NCBI RefSeq assembly: GCF_029962835.1
Contig: NC_080583.1
Location: forward strand, 48,959,658-49,023,657
DNA from: Magnolia sinica
Taxonomy: Eukaryota; Streptophyta; Magnoliopsida; Magnoliales; Magnoliaceae
DNA length: 64,000 nt
Reading direction: 5' to 3'
This document shows, one piece after another, positions 1 to 11,750 of this stretch (position 1 is its first letter; every line of letters starts with the position of its first letter). Under the pieces are notes generated by a model, which saw nothing but the letters and a program-made list of their open reading frames with translations, did not search any database and was not told the DNA's origin. The translations under genes were made by a program, and so were the position numbers.

Positions 1-1378
1 TATGACTTCGAGTTTGGTTTGCAGTCTTCTATCGTTCAGCTATCGAGCCTGTCGATTCAACCCTCTCTGGTTGCAAGGGTGATCGAGGCTTAGCAGACAG
101 ACGAGTCGTTACAGGATTACCGAGTAGAGGCAGCATTTAAGAGTCAGACAGATTGGCCATTGCATATGCCATAGTGTAGGTGGTTCATGGGACTCCCTGA
201 TAGGCAGAGTTATCCCACATGAGCGCATGGTATGCGCAGGTTTAATGCATGATTGGACTGTGTGACTCATGTACTTTGCATCTATGTGATTGTGATTACT
301 ATATGCCCTATCGACATCAGGGCCGTGGCCTCTATAGGCACATTGTGGATGGCAGGATCGGACATCGAAAATATTGTTATCAGCATTGGGGTGCCATAGA
401 TGTCCCTGGGTGAAAATTCTTAAACCCGATGGTACTAGAGGATGACTCCAACATCGAGACCGAGTGGATATATGAGCGCATGAGGGCCGAATACCAAGAG
501 ACGGCGTCTCCCACTGTGTCGTGGTCGGTTGGAAAGGGGTGTGGCCTTACCCGCCCGAGTGTAGGGTGCATTGCTAGGCTGAGTTTGGCCAGTTCGTGAA
601 TGTGTTCGCTATCGACGTGCCAGATAGGTATTGACAAACTATTGGCCAGGCGGATAGTGAGGTTTCTTACTCTCACATAGGCTGTGTGCCTGGAAAAGGG
701 GCAGTGCCATTTGGAGTGTAATAAACCCCGGTGATTATCCAGAATAAGAACTGTACTGATACTTGATGCTCTAGTGATGAACTGCATTGATATGTGGATT
801 TGGATGAGGATTGACATGCTTGAGTTGCATTTCGCATCGTATGGTCTTGATATGGTCGATAGCGTTCATATCTTGCATCGTATAGCCTTGGTACGAATGA
901 TTGCATTCATGTACTCATCAGCATGATTCCGCATTACTCTGATATTGTATTCTGACACGCTCATATTGCACACACACTTACATCGCCCACTAAGCTTTCT
1001 ATAAGCTTGTGCACGTTTGATGCATGCAGGTGACGCCAGGACGCAGCTGTAGCTTCCCCGCAGTAGGAGCGTGCAGTCGAGCTTTAAGAGTTTTCATTAT
1101 TATTTTTATCTTGTATTTCCCTTCATACTCATTGTACTCAAAGTTTTTGATCATAGTGAATTTTGTGATGGTGTTCTTTTGGTTATTGTTCGTGGGTTAT
1201 GCTTATGGTTATGCTTATTACATATCAAAATCATGTTTGAAATTCTCATTGTAGAATCCCAAGATCGGAACCTGGTGTACGGGTACTGGGAGCCGAGTGG
1301 GGTATTGTGGAGGCTGTCAGCGCCGGATTCGGCGATCAGAAATTTTGTGAGCCCGGTTTCTGAGTTTGGGGCGTGATA
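1..1378 (+). mobile_element. Ty3/gypsy LTR, 3' portion (left end outside window)
   Basis: This is the right-hand part of a long terminal repeat. It ends in a GGGGCGTGATA variant of the GGGGCGTGACA end seen at 2231, 28775 and 32378. It is followed by a primer-binding site at 1384. The block around 995-1060 (AAGCTTTCTATAAGCTT, then a GCAGGTGACG stretch) recurs at about 1840, 28410 and 32000, and reverse-complemented near 61740. All of these are LTR tails of one related family. No coding capacity is visible; the short open frames here are not conserved between copies. The LTR start lies to the left of the window. Confidence 0.75.
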
Positions 1379-1654
1379 GAAGTTGGTATTAGAGCATAAC
1401 TTTGGAATAACCAAGAATAACATCACATGCTTGCTATGAGTTAAGGACGATTAGGTTCCAAATGCGTAACCTTCCGATTTAGTTCCATAACGTGCATGTA
1501 TTCGAGAGATTCTCATTGATTGGCATCCTTATTCTTTCTTATAGGACATGCCGCCTAGGAGAGCGACCCGAGTGACTCCCGCTCTATCACCTGAGACTCT
1601 CGCTTTACCACCAACGACTCCCGCTCCACCCCAAAGATCCCTACTCCCCAGCCT
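1379..1654 (+). pseudogene. Gypsy internal remnant: PBS and truncated gag N-terminus
   Basis: Five bases after the LTR end, TGGTATTAGAGC at 1384-1395 is one mismatch from the initiator-Met tRNA primer-binding site TGGTATCAGAGC, which is seen intact at 28781. An ATG at 1548 opens a frame beginning MPPRRATRVTPAL, a typical start for plant gypsy gag proteins (basic, then Pro/Thr-rich). After about 35 codons the sequence passes directly into LTR sequence near 1655. Everything from mid-gag through pol and the first part of the 3' LTR is therefore missing. The junction has AGGATTG in common with the homologous LTR site near 806, which suggests microhomology-mediated deletion (inference). Confidence 0.7.
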
Positions 1655-2231
1655 AAGGATTGGCATGCTTGAGTTGCATCTCGCATTGTATGGTCTTGAT
1701 ATGGCCGATAACATTCATATCTTGCACCGCATAACCTTGGTATGGCTGATTGCATTTATGTACTCATTAGCATGATTCTGCATTACTCTGATATTACATT
1801 ATGAGCACGCTCATATTGCGCACACACTTACACCGCCCTCTAAGCTTTCTATAAGCATATGCAAGATTGATGCGTGCAGGTGACGCCAGGACGCAGTCGT
1901 AGCTTTACTGCAGTAGGAGCGTGTAGTCAAGCTTCAGGAGTTTCCGTTATTATCTTTATCTTCTATTTCCCTTCATACGCATTGTAATCAAATTTTTTTT
2001 TATCATAGTGAATTTTGTGATTGTGTTCTTGTGGTTATTGTTCATGGGTATGCTTATGGTTATTCTTATTACGAATCAAAATCATGTTTGAAATCCTCCT
2101 TATAGAATCCCAGGATCGGAACCTGGTGTATGGGTGCCGGGAGCCGAGAATGGGGTACTATGGAGGTTGTCAGAACCGGATTCGGCGATTGAAAATTTTG
2201 TGAGCCCGATTTTCGAGTTTGGGGCGTGACA
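1655..2231 (+). mobile_element. Partial 3' LTR of the collapsed gypsy element
   Basis: This segment repeats 806-1378 in direct orientation, with scattered substitutions, from the GCATGCTTGAGTTGCAT block to the GGGGCGTGACA end at 2231. It is the right part of the 3' LTR. Its left part was lost in the deletion that also removed gag-pol. Confidence 0.75.
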
Positions 2232-2444
2232 CATGCTGACAATCATTTTTTGGACAAACTTTTTTTTTTGTTAGGATCTATGTGGATACTGTTTTTTAGA
2301 TATGATTTATGGGTAGAATTTCATTTCAGTTTGTAATGATACACTTTTGTCTTGGATAATTTGCATTGATATCGTTACGCCTTAACAGTTGGTGACTCTG
2401 AATCACAGGGATGTATGAAATAGTGGTTTACCAATTGCAGGAAA
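2232..2444. other. Sequence between the collapsed element and the small gene
   Basis: No coding sequence seen. An acceptor-like TTGCAG ends at 2440, just before the first recognisable codons of the next gene, so an upstream non-coding exon may exist here. Confidence 0.4.
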
Positions 2445-2974
2445 ATGAACAGAAAGTATTATGTGGTGTTTGTCAGAAGAGTCCCTGAAATATACAACAT
2501 GTGGGAGGATTGCAATGCACAGGTTCATCGATTCAGTGGCTGCAAACACCAGTCCTTCAGGACGTACGAAGATGCCATCCATGCGTGGAATCAGCATAAT
2601 GTATGGTAACTATTAACTTTACATAATTTCATTTGATCCTCATAACAATTAGTATTACATCTTCTTACATTTGGAACTTGATCTAATATATAATTTATTA
2701 CTCTATCATTTAGGCTACGGTCTTCAATGGAGTGGTGAGGAGGACACCTCATCGTGATAGTGTTCATGCGTCACTTCGTGCGGTAACGATGGAGACTGGT
2801 TGGAGTGTAAGTGCTCCGGTAGAGGGAACCGTCTCTCAGAATTTCGGTGATATGGGCAAGGAAGATGGCGGAGCTGAAAGAGTGGAAGATGCTGGTGAAA
2901 GAGGCCAAAAACTGTTCAAATCGTCCCCTTGTTGGTTTGCGGCTTGGTCTATTCATTTTATATGCAGCTGTTAG
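2445..2974 (+). CDS. Small protein with caulimovirus viroplasmin / RNase H1 N-terminal-like domain
   Basis: Two exons are proposed: 2445-2600 and 2714-2974, giving about 138 residues. Exon 1 encodes MNRKYYVVFVRRVPEIYNMW, then an NAQVHRFSGC stretch and TYEDAIHAW. This matches the YYVVFxGRxPGIYxxWxxCxxQVxGFxG...F.....A...W pattern of the small RNA/DNA-hybrid-binding domain found at the N-terminus of RNase H1 and in caulimovirus P6 proteins. It is also common in short plant proteins and transposon-associated genes. The donor AAT|GTATGG and acceptor TTTAG|GCT keep the frame; using the next GT (2606) would cause a stop after eight codons. Exon 2 (ATVFNGVVRRTP onward) is acidic, with no known domain, and ends in a stop at 2972-2974. 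No RNase H catalytic domain is present. It may be a real small gene or a transposon-captured fragment. Confidence 0.5.
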
Positions 2975-3545
2975 AGAGTTTATTTTATCCTTGTTTATGT
3001 GAGGAAGGGGAGATTATGATTCCTGATGGAATCATTGTCGTTCGAAGATGTGTGGGTTTGTTTGAACATAGAAATGTTAAGTGGTGAATAGTGCATTTTT
3101 TGGAACTTACATTTGAACTCGTTCGAGTGTGTATCAGATTGGATCGACAATCCGATCACATGTTCAGGGTTTTAACAACTTTTAATTTTTGACATATAAC
3201 TCAGTTTTTTATTTTTTCATGATTTATCAACCTATATTCTACGTGTTGTTTTTCAACAAATTGTACGGATCAAAACAGTGGGCCAAATCATGTTTGGTCC
3301 CACAAGCAGTAGATGCACGGTTGGAATCGGATCACCTCCTAAAATTGAAAACACTTCTGATGTTGGATCCTATGTGTCCCAATACTCTTCTCGGACGACA
3401 TCAATTGGCTACATGGCCTTAATTCAAACATGATTTGACAAATTAAATAGATGGACGGCGTGGATGGGTCGCAGACATCATTACGGGGCCCACATAGCAC
3501 TGACATTCAAACCTGAGAAGCATGATGAGTAGGAAAAGGATTGAC
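2975..3545. other. Intergenic DNA
   Basis: AT-rich sequence without a recognisable gene. From about 3447 it contains one partial copy of the GATGGACGG-type repeat core. Confidence 0.4.
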
Positions 3546-4053
3546 TACTCACCCTGCCACTAGTCAATGGCTAGTGATCTATGCTCTATGTGCCCCACCA
3601 TGATGTGTTTGTTTCATCCATTCCGTCCACACATTCTTATAGATCATTGTATGGTATGAGCCAAAAAATGAGGTTGATCCATATTTCAAGTGGACCACGC
3701 AGTATTGATTGAACGCCCACCATTAATAAGTCCGTGGGCCATATCAGTTTTGGATCAACTGATATATATTTTTTCCCGTCATGTAAGTCTGTATGACTTA
3801 ATCAAAAGGTTAGATGTCAAATAACCATTACAGTGGGCCCTAGGAAGTTTTTAGTGGTGGACATTCAATCACAACTATTTTCCCTTGGTGTGGTCCACCT
3901 GATATTTAGATATACTTCATTTTTGGGATGAAGCCCTAAAATTATCTTAATAAATGGATGGACGATGTGGATAAAACACATACATCATGGTGGGGTCCAC
4001 ATAGCACCGACCACTAGCCACTTGGCTGGTGTTAGTGTCACTAGCCAAACTGT
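3546..4053. repeat. Foldback MITE-like element (GTGGGGCCCACC family)
   Basis: The left end (CACTAGTC...CTAGTGATC, then GCCCCACCATGATGTGTTTG near 3592) is mirrored at the right end by the reverse complement near 3985-4048 (ACATCATGGTGGGG, then CACTAGCCACTTGGC). The interior is AT-rich and carries the family's usual text about expectations of 'TTTTAAGGCATG'-like blocks in diverged form. No ORF. Borders are approximate; target duplications were not resolved. Confidence 0.5.
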
Positions 4054-5640
4054 GTCTTGATGGGTATAGCCAGTTCTAGTCCAAATCGATAGTATACATA
4101 TATACACCCAACAGCCCTAATACATTGTATCCAAATATTGAACACTGAGCGCATTTGTATACGACCCCAAACAAGCACTTTGATTGAAACATTGATTTAT
4201 CATCTATTGATGTGGATGTATAATGATTTTTCCTGAACGTATATATGAACAGTACTTGGATACAATACTATACATTGTTATACGTCAATCCAAACAAGTC
4301 CTTATCGATTTTCTAGCCATCTTTGGGAGTTCACATACAACGTGATTTCTGAGTGCAATAGAAAGTCATGTGATTGATTATTTGACTATCTGGACATATA
4401 CACTTGCATTGCGATTGCTATTATATTTTGTTTATGATGAGATTTTGTTGATTGACTTAATTTTTGAGTGTATAATCATAATTATGCATTGCGCTGTTTA
4501 ATATATCCATTCTTATGACTTGCGATCTATCTTGGATTATGAATGATGAGTGTGTAATCATAGAGGGTGCTTCTCATTGCAATAGTTATTGACGCTATCA
4601 AACCATATTAGTTGATGCATTTGTCGAACGAGTTGATGTTGTTCACTAGATTGCTAGAGCAGATTGGATAGCTGAGGAGTTAGATGAGGTTCCTTCGACC
4701 CATATTGAGTTCCACCATTAGATGATAGATTTCTTATTTTTATTTAATGAACTTGTTATTTGGAATACTATAAGTCTTGAATGAGCCCTATATTTGGATT
4801 TTTATAGTGTTTGAAATATTTTCATACAATGCATGATTTACTCTAGCTACGTTTGCCGATAACTCTGATTAATGACAAAGCAGTTTAAATTTATATTGAA
4901 TTTTAAATGCTAACACTTGAATTTTTGGAAAACAAGTTATATATTCTGTTTCGAAAACCAAAAACCAGGACATCACAGTGATATACCAGCCAACTGGCTT
5001 CCCGTGGTGGCAGAGGTAGACAATCCTACGACTTGACCAGTTTCCCCGTAACACTTGTTTAACCCCAGCGCCTAAAATACCCTCGTTTTGTCGATGTCAC
5101 CAGCCCCGTATGAAAAATCCAGTCGGTCCAGCAGGGTTTTTTTTTCCCTTTTGTGGTGGGATGAAAACCATCCGGATCGATAGGCGGGCACGGCAAGAGG
5201 AAAGATGACGGAAGGATGCCAACCATAAATTGGGTGTGGAGGTTTCCTTGGCGTGTATCTTTCATCAAATCCGTTAGTAAGATTTAACTCACCGGGATTA
5301 AGTACATACATAAAAATCAGCCCGATATAAAACTAAGGTGGACCACATAGCATGAAGGTGTTAGGAGCAATTTTAGCATCTCTCGAAGGATTTTTTCTTT
5401 TCTTTTTAATCGGCTCATTTTTATTTATTTTTTGGTTCGTACGGTTGAAAGAAGAGTTCCCTCCGCATCGCCCGAGTTGATTTACATTATACAGCATTGA
5501 GCTTGCGTGTGCAGGCGATTTCCGTCTGAACCCACGTGCTCTCAATAAATTACGGAAAGAGGCAGAAGAAAGAAAGGGAAAGTAACGGTTGGAAATTGGT
5601 GAGGACTGGAAATTAGGGTCGCGGATTTGGTCCACCGAGG
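4054..5640. other. Intergenic DNA upstream of the C2 gene
   Basis: No gene supported. Short open frames on the minus strand (5059-5311, 5333-5668) lack family signatures and splice context. A palindromic CACGTG (G-box) lies at 5533-5538. Confidence 0.45.
5533..5538. promoter_or_regulatory. G-box CACGTG upstream of the SRC2-like gene
   Basis: The palindrome CACGTG lies about 680 bp upstream of the ATG at 6221. G-boxes bind bZIP/bHLH factors in stress- and ABA-responsive plant promoters, which would suit a cold/stress-induced SRC2-type gene. A six-base site can occur by chance. Confidence 0.3.
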
Positions 5641-5649
5641 TGGGTGGTT

Positions 5650-6087
5650 CCGTGACTGTGGAGCCCACCGTGATGTATATACCTTACATCCACTCTGTCT
5701 ATCCGTTTTGAAAGATCATTTTAGATATGGTTAAAAAGAAGAATAAGCCGATCCACATCTCAGGTGAACCATACCACAGAAAAGAGTGATTATTGACCAT
5801 TTTTAACTTCTTGTGGGCCAAAAAACTTTGGGATAAAGGTGATATTTTGTTTTTCCCTTCATCCAGATTTTCGTGATCTTATCAACAGGTTGGATGGAAT
5901 ATGAACATTCTGATCACCCCCAAGAGGATTTAAATGATGGGTATTCACTAACCACTGCTTCTTTTTAGTGTGGTAGACCTGAGATTTCCATGTGACTCAT
6001 TTTTATTGAAATACTCTAGAATGAGCTTTCAAAACGGATGGACGGCATGGATATAAGGAATATGCATCACAGTGGTCATCACAGTTA
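5650..6087. repeat. Foldback MITE in the promoter of the C2 gene
   Basis: The left arm near 5652-5737 (GAGCCCACCGTGATGTATAT ... CTATCCGTTTTGAAAG) is matched by the inverted right arm near 6000-6085 (CTTTCAAAACGGATGGACGG ... GCATCACAGTGG). Each arm is about 85 bp around a roughly 260-bp AT-rich centre. No ORF. It ends about 135 bp upstream of the SRC2-like ATG, so it occupies the proximal promoter. Confidence 0.6.
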
Positions 6088-6220
6088 GGGATTCACATAC
6101 GTTGGTGAATCCCGGGATCCACCGAAGCCGCGTCCGGAAATTAGAAAAAGGAAAAGCAAATTCATCCCCTCATCTCATAACAACTATTATCCTCCGTCAT
6201 CGACCAAGCCTCCTTCTTCT

Positions 6221-8147
6221 ATGTCAACGCCTTCGGACGTTCAAGGGCATCTGCTTGAGGTTACTGGTATGCATGCACCACTCCCTTTTACCCATAGCCA
6301 CATCATCATCATCATCGTCATTCATCCATCTTTCCATCCATGAGATGACATCGTTTTTGCTATTTCCTATCTCTAGTCGTTGGTTGTAACAAATTGAGAG
6401 ACACTGAATGGATTTCAAGGCAAGATCCTTACGTCTGCCTAGAATACGGTCACACCAAGTTCAGAACCAGGACCTGTACAGGTATCCCCTTCAGTATAAA
6501 ACCCAACTCATCATATATTCTTTCTTCCTCTTTTTCGTTTTGTTTTGTTTTAATATATATTTCTTTATTGAATTCCTGACTTGGATCTTTTGATCATAGA
6601 TGGAGACAAGAATCCCACCTTCCAAGAGAAGTTTGTCTTCTCTCTCATCCAAGGGCTCCGAGAATTGAATGTTGTAGTGTGGAACAGCAATACCCTCACC
6701 TATGACGATTTCATCGGCAGTGGGAAGTAATTGATCTGCTTCTTTCTTCCTCAAACAATCTAACCCTTTCAATTTCTTCTCACCCCCATCTGTGTCAATC
6801 TTGGACATATTTGCGAAATCCAGATCGTTGATCCGTCAGGCCACATGGTGGATGCTCTTTAACCCATAAATATACCCTTTCAACTAACCCTTACAAAATC
6901 TGCTCATGCAGAATGCAATCCTAACTTTGTACCTGTGTGCAAGATCCTAGACGTTCGTCACTCAGGCCCCCCTGTGAATGTTAAAATCAACAGACCATTG
7001 TTTTTTAACATTCAAAGGGTGCCTGAGAGAGGAACGTCCAAGATCTTGCCAGATTGCATTTTGCGTGAGCAGACAGTGCAGTTGCGAATTGCAGACCTCT
7101 ATCATCTCAAATTAATTTGATGGACGCTGATTTCAGGGTTCAACTTGAGAAGGTCCTCTCTCAAGGATACGATGATACCCCATGGCCCCTCCAGAGTAAA
7201 AGTGGCAGGTAGAAGAAAGATTAGTCCATCACCCCTCTGTGATTGATCATCTTTTCTTTATTCGTTTGAAAACTAACTCAGAACCCTCATTTTCCACTGC
7301 AGATATGCTGGTGAAGTGCGGCTTATAATGCATTATGCAAATGCTAAGGTAAGTACAGCTTTCCCAACAACTAACTGAAATATCATCGTGGCTACATTTG
7401 GATGTATATACACGAGAAAAAAAATAAAATAAATAAACGGACGGCTTGATGTCTATGTAGTGAGAAAGTAACCCTGAGCAATCATGTTTCTTTCAAGTCC
7501 AAGTTGAATGCAAAATAATTGGAAAATTTAAGACACAATCCAATATGAATGTCATGGGAAGGGAATAGCACTTTGCTAGACTAGTGGTTGCAATTCAATC
7601 AATCTGATAGTGCGCCCAAATACACCTACATGTTTCTTTTCTTTTCTTTTAAAAAGTAGATGAGTCCGTTAACAAAATCAAGGAGACATTCTTACCTGTT
7701 TTGGTATGGGTAATTGCAGAAATCAGCAACAGTTTTGGCCCCATCGGCCCCCTCATATGCAGCACCAATGACACCTTATGTCCCTCCTTACATCACCCCA
7801 CCACCATCGGCAGCCTCCCCATACCCTCCAGTTGGAGCCTACCCTCCTGCTGCATCTCCTTTTCCTTCATACCCACCTCCACCCAATTCCATTCAATATC
7901 CACCTTCAGCTTACCCTCCCCAACCAACTACCTATTCTCCCCAACCATACCCTCCTATGTCCTACCCTCCACAGTCGTACCCTCCACAAATATATCCTCC
8001 TCCCCCGCAGGCAACCCCTTACTATCCACCAGGTACCTCTGTTCTTCCCTGTCACTGCACCTTTTTGTGCTTGTGATGTATTTCTTATTATATATGCCAA
8101 CCTTATCTGCAGGTCCTCCTCCAGGAATCTACCCTCCACCATACTGA
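6221..8147 (+). CDS. SRC2-like: SRC2-like C2-domain protein with proline-rich tail
   Basis: Seven exons with GT-AG borders: 6221-6266, 6377-6481, 6600-6726, 7137-7208, 7303-7348, 7720-8032 and 8113-8147. They total 744 nt and encode 247 residues. Residues about 9-128 form a C2 domain: LLEVTVVGCNKL (beta-1), then RQDPYVCLEYG with Asp32, NPTFQEKFVFSL, LNVVVWNS and TYDDFIGSG with Asp86/Asp87. Asp32, Asp86 and Asp87 are plausible Ca2+ ligands. The tail from residue 133 is rich in Pro, Tyr and Ser, with repeated SYPP, AYPP and IYPPPP units. C2 plus YPP tail is the architecture of plant SRC2 (soybean gene regulated by cold-2). In characterised plants these are membrane-associated Ca2+/phospholipid-binding proteins of ER and vacuole traffic that interact with stress signalling, including respiratory-burst oxidase. 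The final exon is tiny (PPPGIYPPPY). I see no stops or frameshifts, and this is the most convincing host gene in the window. Confidence 0.9.
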
Positions 8148-8460
8148 GATAAGCCCATCCATCTCCTGTCCACGTGGATATAAATTTCCTGCCCAAGGGT
8201 TGTGGAATCTACAAGCTAGGATAGATGTTTCTTGATAGTTTTATGATGTCATCTGGTAGTGGACTTTCTTCTTGCTGTATCTTCATGATTTACACTGCTT
8301 TGCGGAGGTACTGATCAATTCATAACTTGTTTCCATATCGACTTTAAGTAATCATCTTTTTTCCTTCCTTTCTTTTAATTTTTGTTTCTTGTCTGTCTGT
8401 GGGCACTTGTGAACTTGTAAATATATACCCTTGAATCTTAATTAAGTTCTGCGTATTGGC

Positions 8461-8466
8461 AATAAA
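8461..8466 (+). terminator. Possible polyadenylation signal of the C2 gene
   Basis: AATAAA lies 314 bp after the stop codon at 8145-8147 in AT-rich sequence. The distance is plausible for a plant 3' UTR. Unproven. Confidence 0.3.
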
Positions 8467-8469
8467 CAT

Positions 8470-9917
8470 GATAAGAGCAATGTGAAATTTGGAAATGTAA
8501 AATTTCAATGAACAAATATGTGCATACATGCTTATATGCATGGGCAAACAGATTTCAGACCCTGTGTTTCCCTGCAAGAACAAAGGATCTTTTCCCATCT
8601 AAAGATTCCATTATACTTTGGTCATAGTTCTTGTTTCACTCTTTCAATCTCTTTGGCATGGCCACATTGATGCACCTCTGTCTTCTCTAATTCTTTAGTC
8701 TCTGCATTGGGCCAAACTCATCTTTGATGAGGCACCTTGGGCAGGTTTTTCCATGGCATATTATGAATGTGGGAGAGTGTACTTAGTGAAGTAAAATAAG
8801 TTACTGGGCTTGTCATTTGGATCTTGTTAAAACATGAGGAAAACTTGGAATATGGTAAGAGTAGCCATGTCTATGCACTACATGTGGAAAGGTTATCCAT
8901 CAGTTGGAGATGGAGCAATGTCCATGGCACCTACCATGAATGGCCTATGTTTAAAAATGTCAGATGTTAAACAATCATATCCATCACTTTCATTCTCTTT
9001 CCCATGCACAATGTTGACAGTCAGCTTCTACTGTTTACTACCCTCACTTTGAAGGCTATCAATCAAATGGCTACAATCATCTAATGGATGTTTATTTTGA
9101 ATCATTTACCTCTACAGCGCCGGAGATTTGGTGGATGGTCTCGATTTATGTCACCTGCCTCATATGCTTTAGAGAGATGGCTCTACCATATTCTGGTTTT
9201 TGCTGGCTCTAACATATTCTAGTGCTTACTGCTCTCTTTGTCATCTCCTGGATGGTCTTGATTGATATGTCACCTGCCTCATATGCTGGGGAAAGAAAAG
9301 GTGGCTCTACCATGTCCGAGTTCTTACTGTTCTACCATGTCATCTTCCTTTTAGCTGCCCGAGGATTCCTACTTTTGCTTTCCAAGTATCTTCCAAAAGC
9401 CATTGAAAGATTATCAATTTTTCAGCAAACGATGACTTAAATTCTTGATCTAGCCATTCAGATCCATCAAGTTTTGTCTTCCCTTTTATCTACATCAATT
9501 GCTTGGAAACAAGAAAAGCATTTCCATTTTAGTTAATGTTGCAAAAGATAGTAGATACAAATATATAGATTCTTTCTATTGGCATAAGTAATGCATGAAG
9601 TGTACTGTATCATGGATGCCATCTTCTGAAAAAGCAAAAAGAAGAAGAAGAAGAAGAAACCAACATTAGCAGAGGTCAATGATTCATATTTCTAAAATTG
9701 TCCGCTCTACTTGAAACAGTTTACTGAATCAGAAAAGGAAAAAGAAAAAAAGAAGAAGAATAAAGCACTCAATTCAAGTAAGACTTGGTTTAGATGAGAG
9801 TTGGTAGTTTGACCAAGCGCTGACTTGGACTCGAAGTCGTTTGATAAATGATTCGATCTGAGTGTTGATACTTTTGCCTTTTCAAATCGTTTTTAGGGGG
9901 GAGCTTCACCTCTAGGT
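8470..9917. other. Intergenic DNA with a local tandem duplication and GAA runs
   Basis: No gene supported. About 9131-9202 and 9244-9322 are a diverged direct repeat sharing TGTCACCTGCCTCATATGCT and GGTGGCTCTACCAT-like text. The spacing is about 113 bp. Purine runs (GAA/AAG) occur at about 9630-9658 and 9738-9765. Confidence 0.5.
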
Positions 9918-10141
9918 ATGAGGCTCGGACGCATTAGGTTTCTAGCTTTGCTTAAAATGAAAGCAGAACCAGGCAATGGCTGCTTGATTCTGTTTGTGGA
10001 GCCTGATCCTCATGCGAGAAGGGAAGAGGACGCTTATGCCTCTAAACAGGCTGGTGTGTGCCTCAATCGAGATGTCCAACTCGGGTCAGCCGTGAGAATA
10101 TATGTAGTGGTTGCCATACCAACAGATCTTCCTCAGCAGGT
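9918..10141 (+). other. Exon-like open frame of unknown product
   Basis: The frame reads MRLGRIRFLALLKMKAEPGN, then GCLILFVEPDPHARR and finally AVRIYVVVAIPTDLPQQ. It is followed by a consensus-like donor, CAG|GTAAATG, at 10138-10145. The composition is protein-like, in contrast to the surrounding AT-rich DNA, and the donor suggests an internal exon of a decayed or unannotated gene. I do not recognise the family. It could also be a chance ORF or a gene fragment carried by a transposon. Confidence 0.25.
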
Positions 10142-10220
10142 AAATGCAAACCACTCAAAGTAACTGTTGCTGCTAAAAAAACCTAGAAACGTAATTCAGA
10201 TTCCACATTCCAACGGCACT

Positions 10221-10245
10221 AAAAAAAAAAAAAAAAAAAAAAAAA
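10221..10245 (+). repeat. Poly-A run
   Basis: A run of about 25 A in otherwise mixed sequence. It could be the tail of a retroposed (LINE or SINE) copy, but no upstream element was recognised. Confidence 0.5.
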
Positions 10246-11750
10246 CTACAAAATCATCCACCTTTGAACATTATGCAGGAATTTGACCACTTGAAGCTGA
10301 CATATTTCCAAACCAAATATTGGCCCAAACCACACATTTCCACTGTCAATGGCCGCCCAGAATTCTATGTAACAACAAACTATTCTTCTCATGGAGCCAA
10401 ACTATTTGATGATACTCCAGCTTATAAAATATGATTAGACTAACCTATTTCGCTCTCATAAATTGAGCCAAAATGCGACTACTTGAAAGCAAGGGCCAAC
10501 TCATTTCATTCTTAGACTTTTCATAACATCATGTCATCTTCTAATAACCACCCAAAACAACATCAGATTTTCTCAAAACAAATATTCTTCCATCTTATCC
10601 CATGCCTTTTCATGCCTAGCAAAATTAAGTTCCCAACGCCTAGAGAGTATTCTTGATATCCATTAGTCAAAAATTTCCAAGGGACTGAAAAGGAGCCATG
10701 GACGCTCAATCCCCATATAAAGGTTCCCCATGACATGAAATGGGAAAACTAGCTTGCATGTGATCAATGGTTTGAATGATATAACTGTTGGATATTTAGT
10801 CTGAGCATACCAGTGGGCTCCATTATAGTGGTGACCGATTTAGATATGAAATAGGGTGGTGCGTTGTGTATCCACGGTACTTCAATTGGACGTAGAGTCT
10901 ATCTAGTGTGGAGACTCTTGACAAAGTAGTAGCTGCCTTCTTTTATAAATACATGTCTTAGTCCCTAAACCTTGAAATTGTGGGTTCACCGGTACAAGCA
11001 GAGCTTGGATATATGGCTAATGTCCTGGGGGGGCATAGGACTTTCGACTTTTAGAATTTTAAACGAATAAACAACAATCACCTACTTCTAATTACTTAAA
11101 CAAAATAATAAAAACAAGAGAAAGTGGATATATCAAATCAGCTCAGATTAAAGTAGAATAATAGTGAAACATTATGTGTGCATTTTAACAGAGATGTTAA
11201 CTGTAGTAAGGATATGCATCCACATCATTCAATAAGATAAAATAGCTATAAGCAAAAATCATTCAACCCATTACACACTATGTATAATAGTTTGGCTATG
11301 TGCTTACTCTACTCTCGGCTGACTCATTCTCTCCTAGAGTGTACCATATTTCACTATCAAAATAAATTTAAATCGGATTTACCATAACCGTTCACAGCCT
11401 ACACAAGGTCTATACATTTTATATCTGTCGATGGAATACATAAGGTCTTAGAGAGTTTGGATCTCAAACTCAATCAAGACGCCTTACACAAGGATGACAA
11501 ACGTATGCACTCGTTGGAGGACTATACAAGTACTTGATGAGTTTGGTAAGTCAAACTTTGAAACTTAATTCTACACAAGAATCGATTTATAGACAAAATG
11601 GACTAAAAATAACTTTCTTATTTAAAGTAAATGATCCCCCTTCAAGTGTTTTGTTGAAGAGCTTCCTCAATCATAAAAGCATATTATTCAGCTCCCTTGA
11701 ACTGCAACCTTGAAATAGATGTACATTTACTTGTGCCAAGGTGTGGATGA
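10246..11750. other. Non-coding stretch upstream of the Tat-like element
   Basis: AT-rich, with no gene or clear repeat boundary. The 5' LTR of the next element probably begins somewhere in this stretch, but its TG start could not be located. Confidence 0.35.

Noticed and set aside
7778-8196. Alternative-frame ORFs over the C2 gene tail
   Set aside because: Shadows of the proline-rich exon 6; the true frame is fixed by splicing from the C2 domain.
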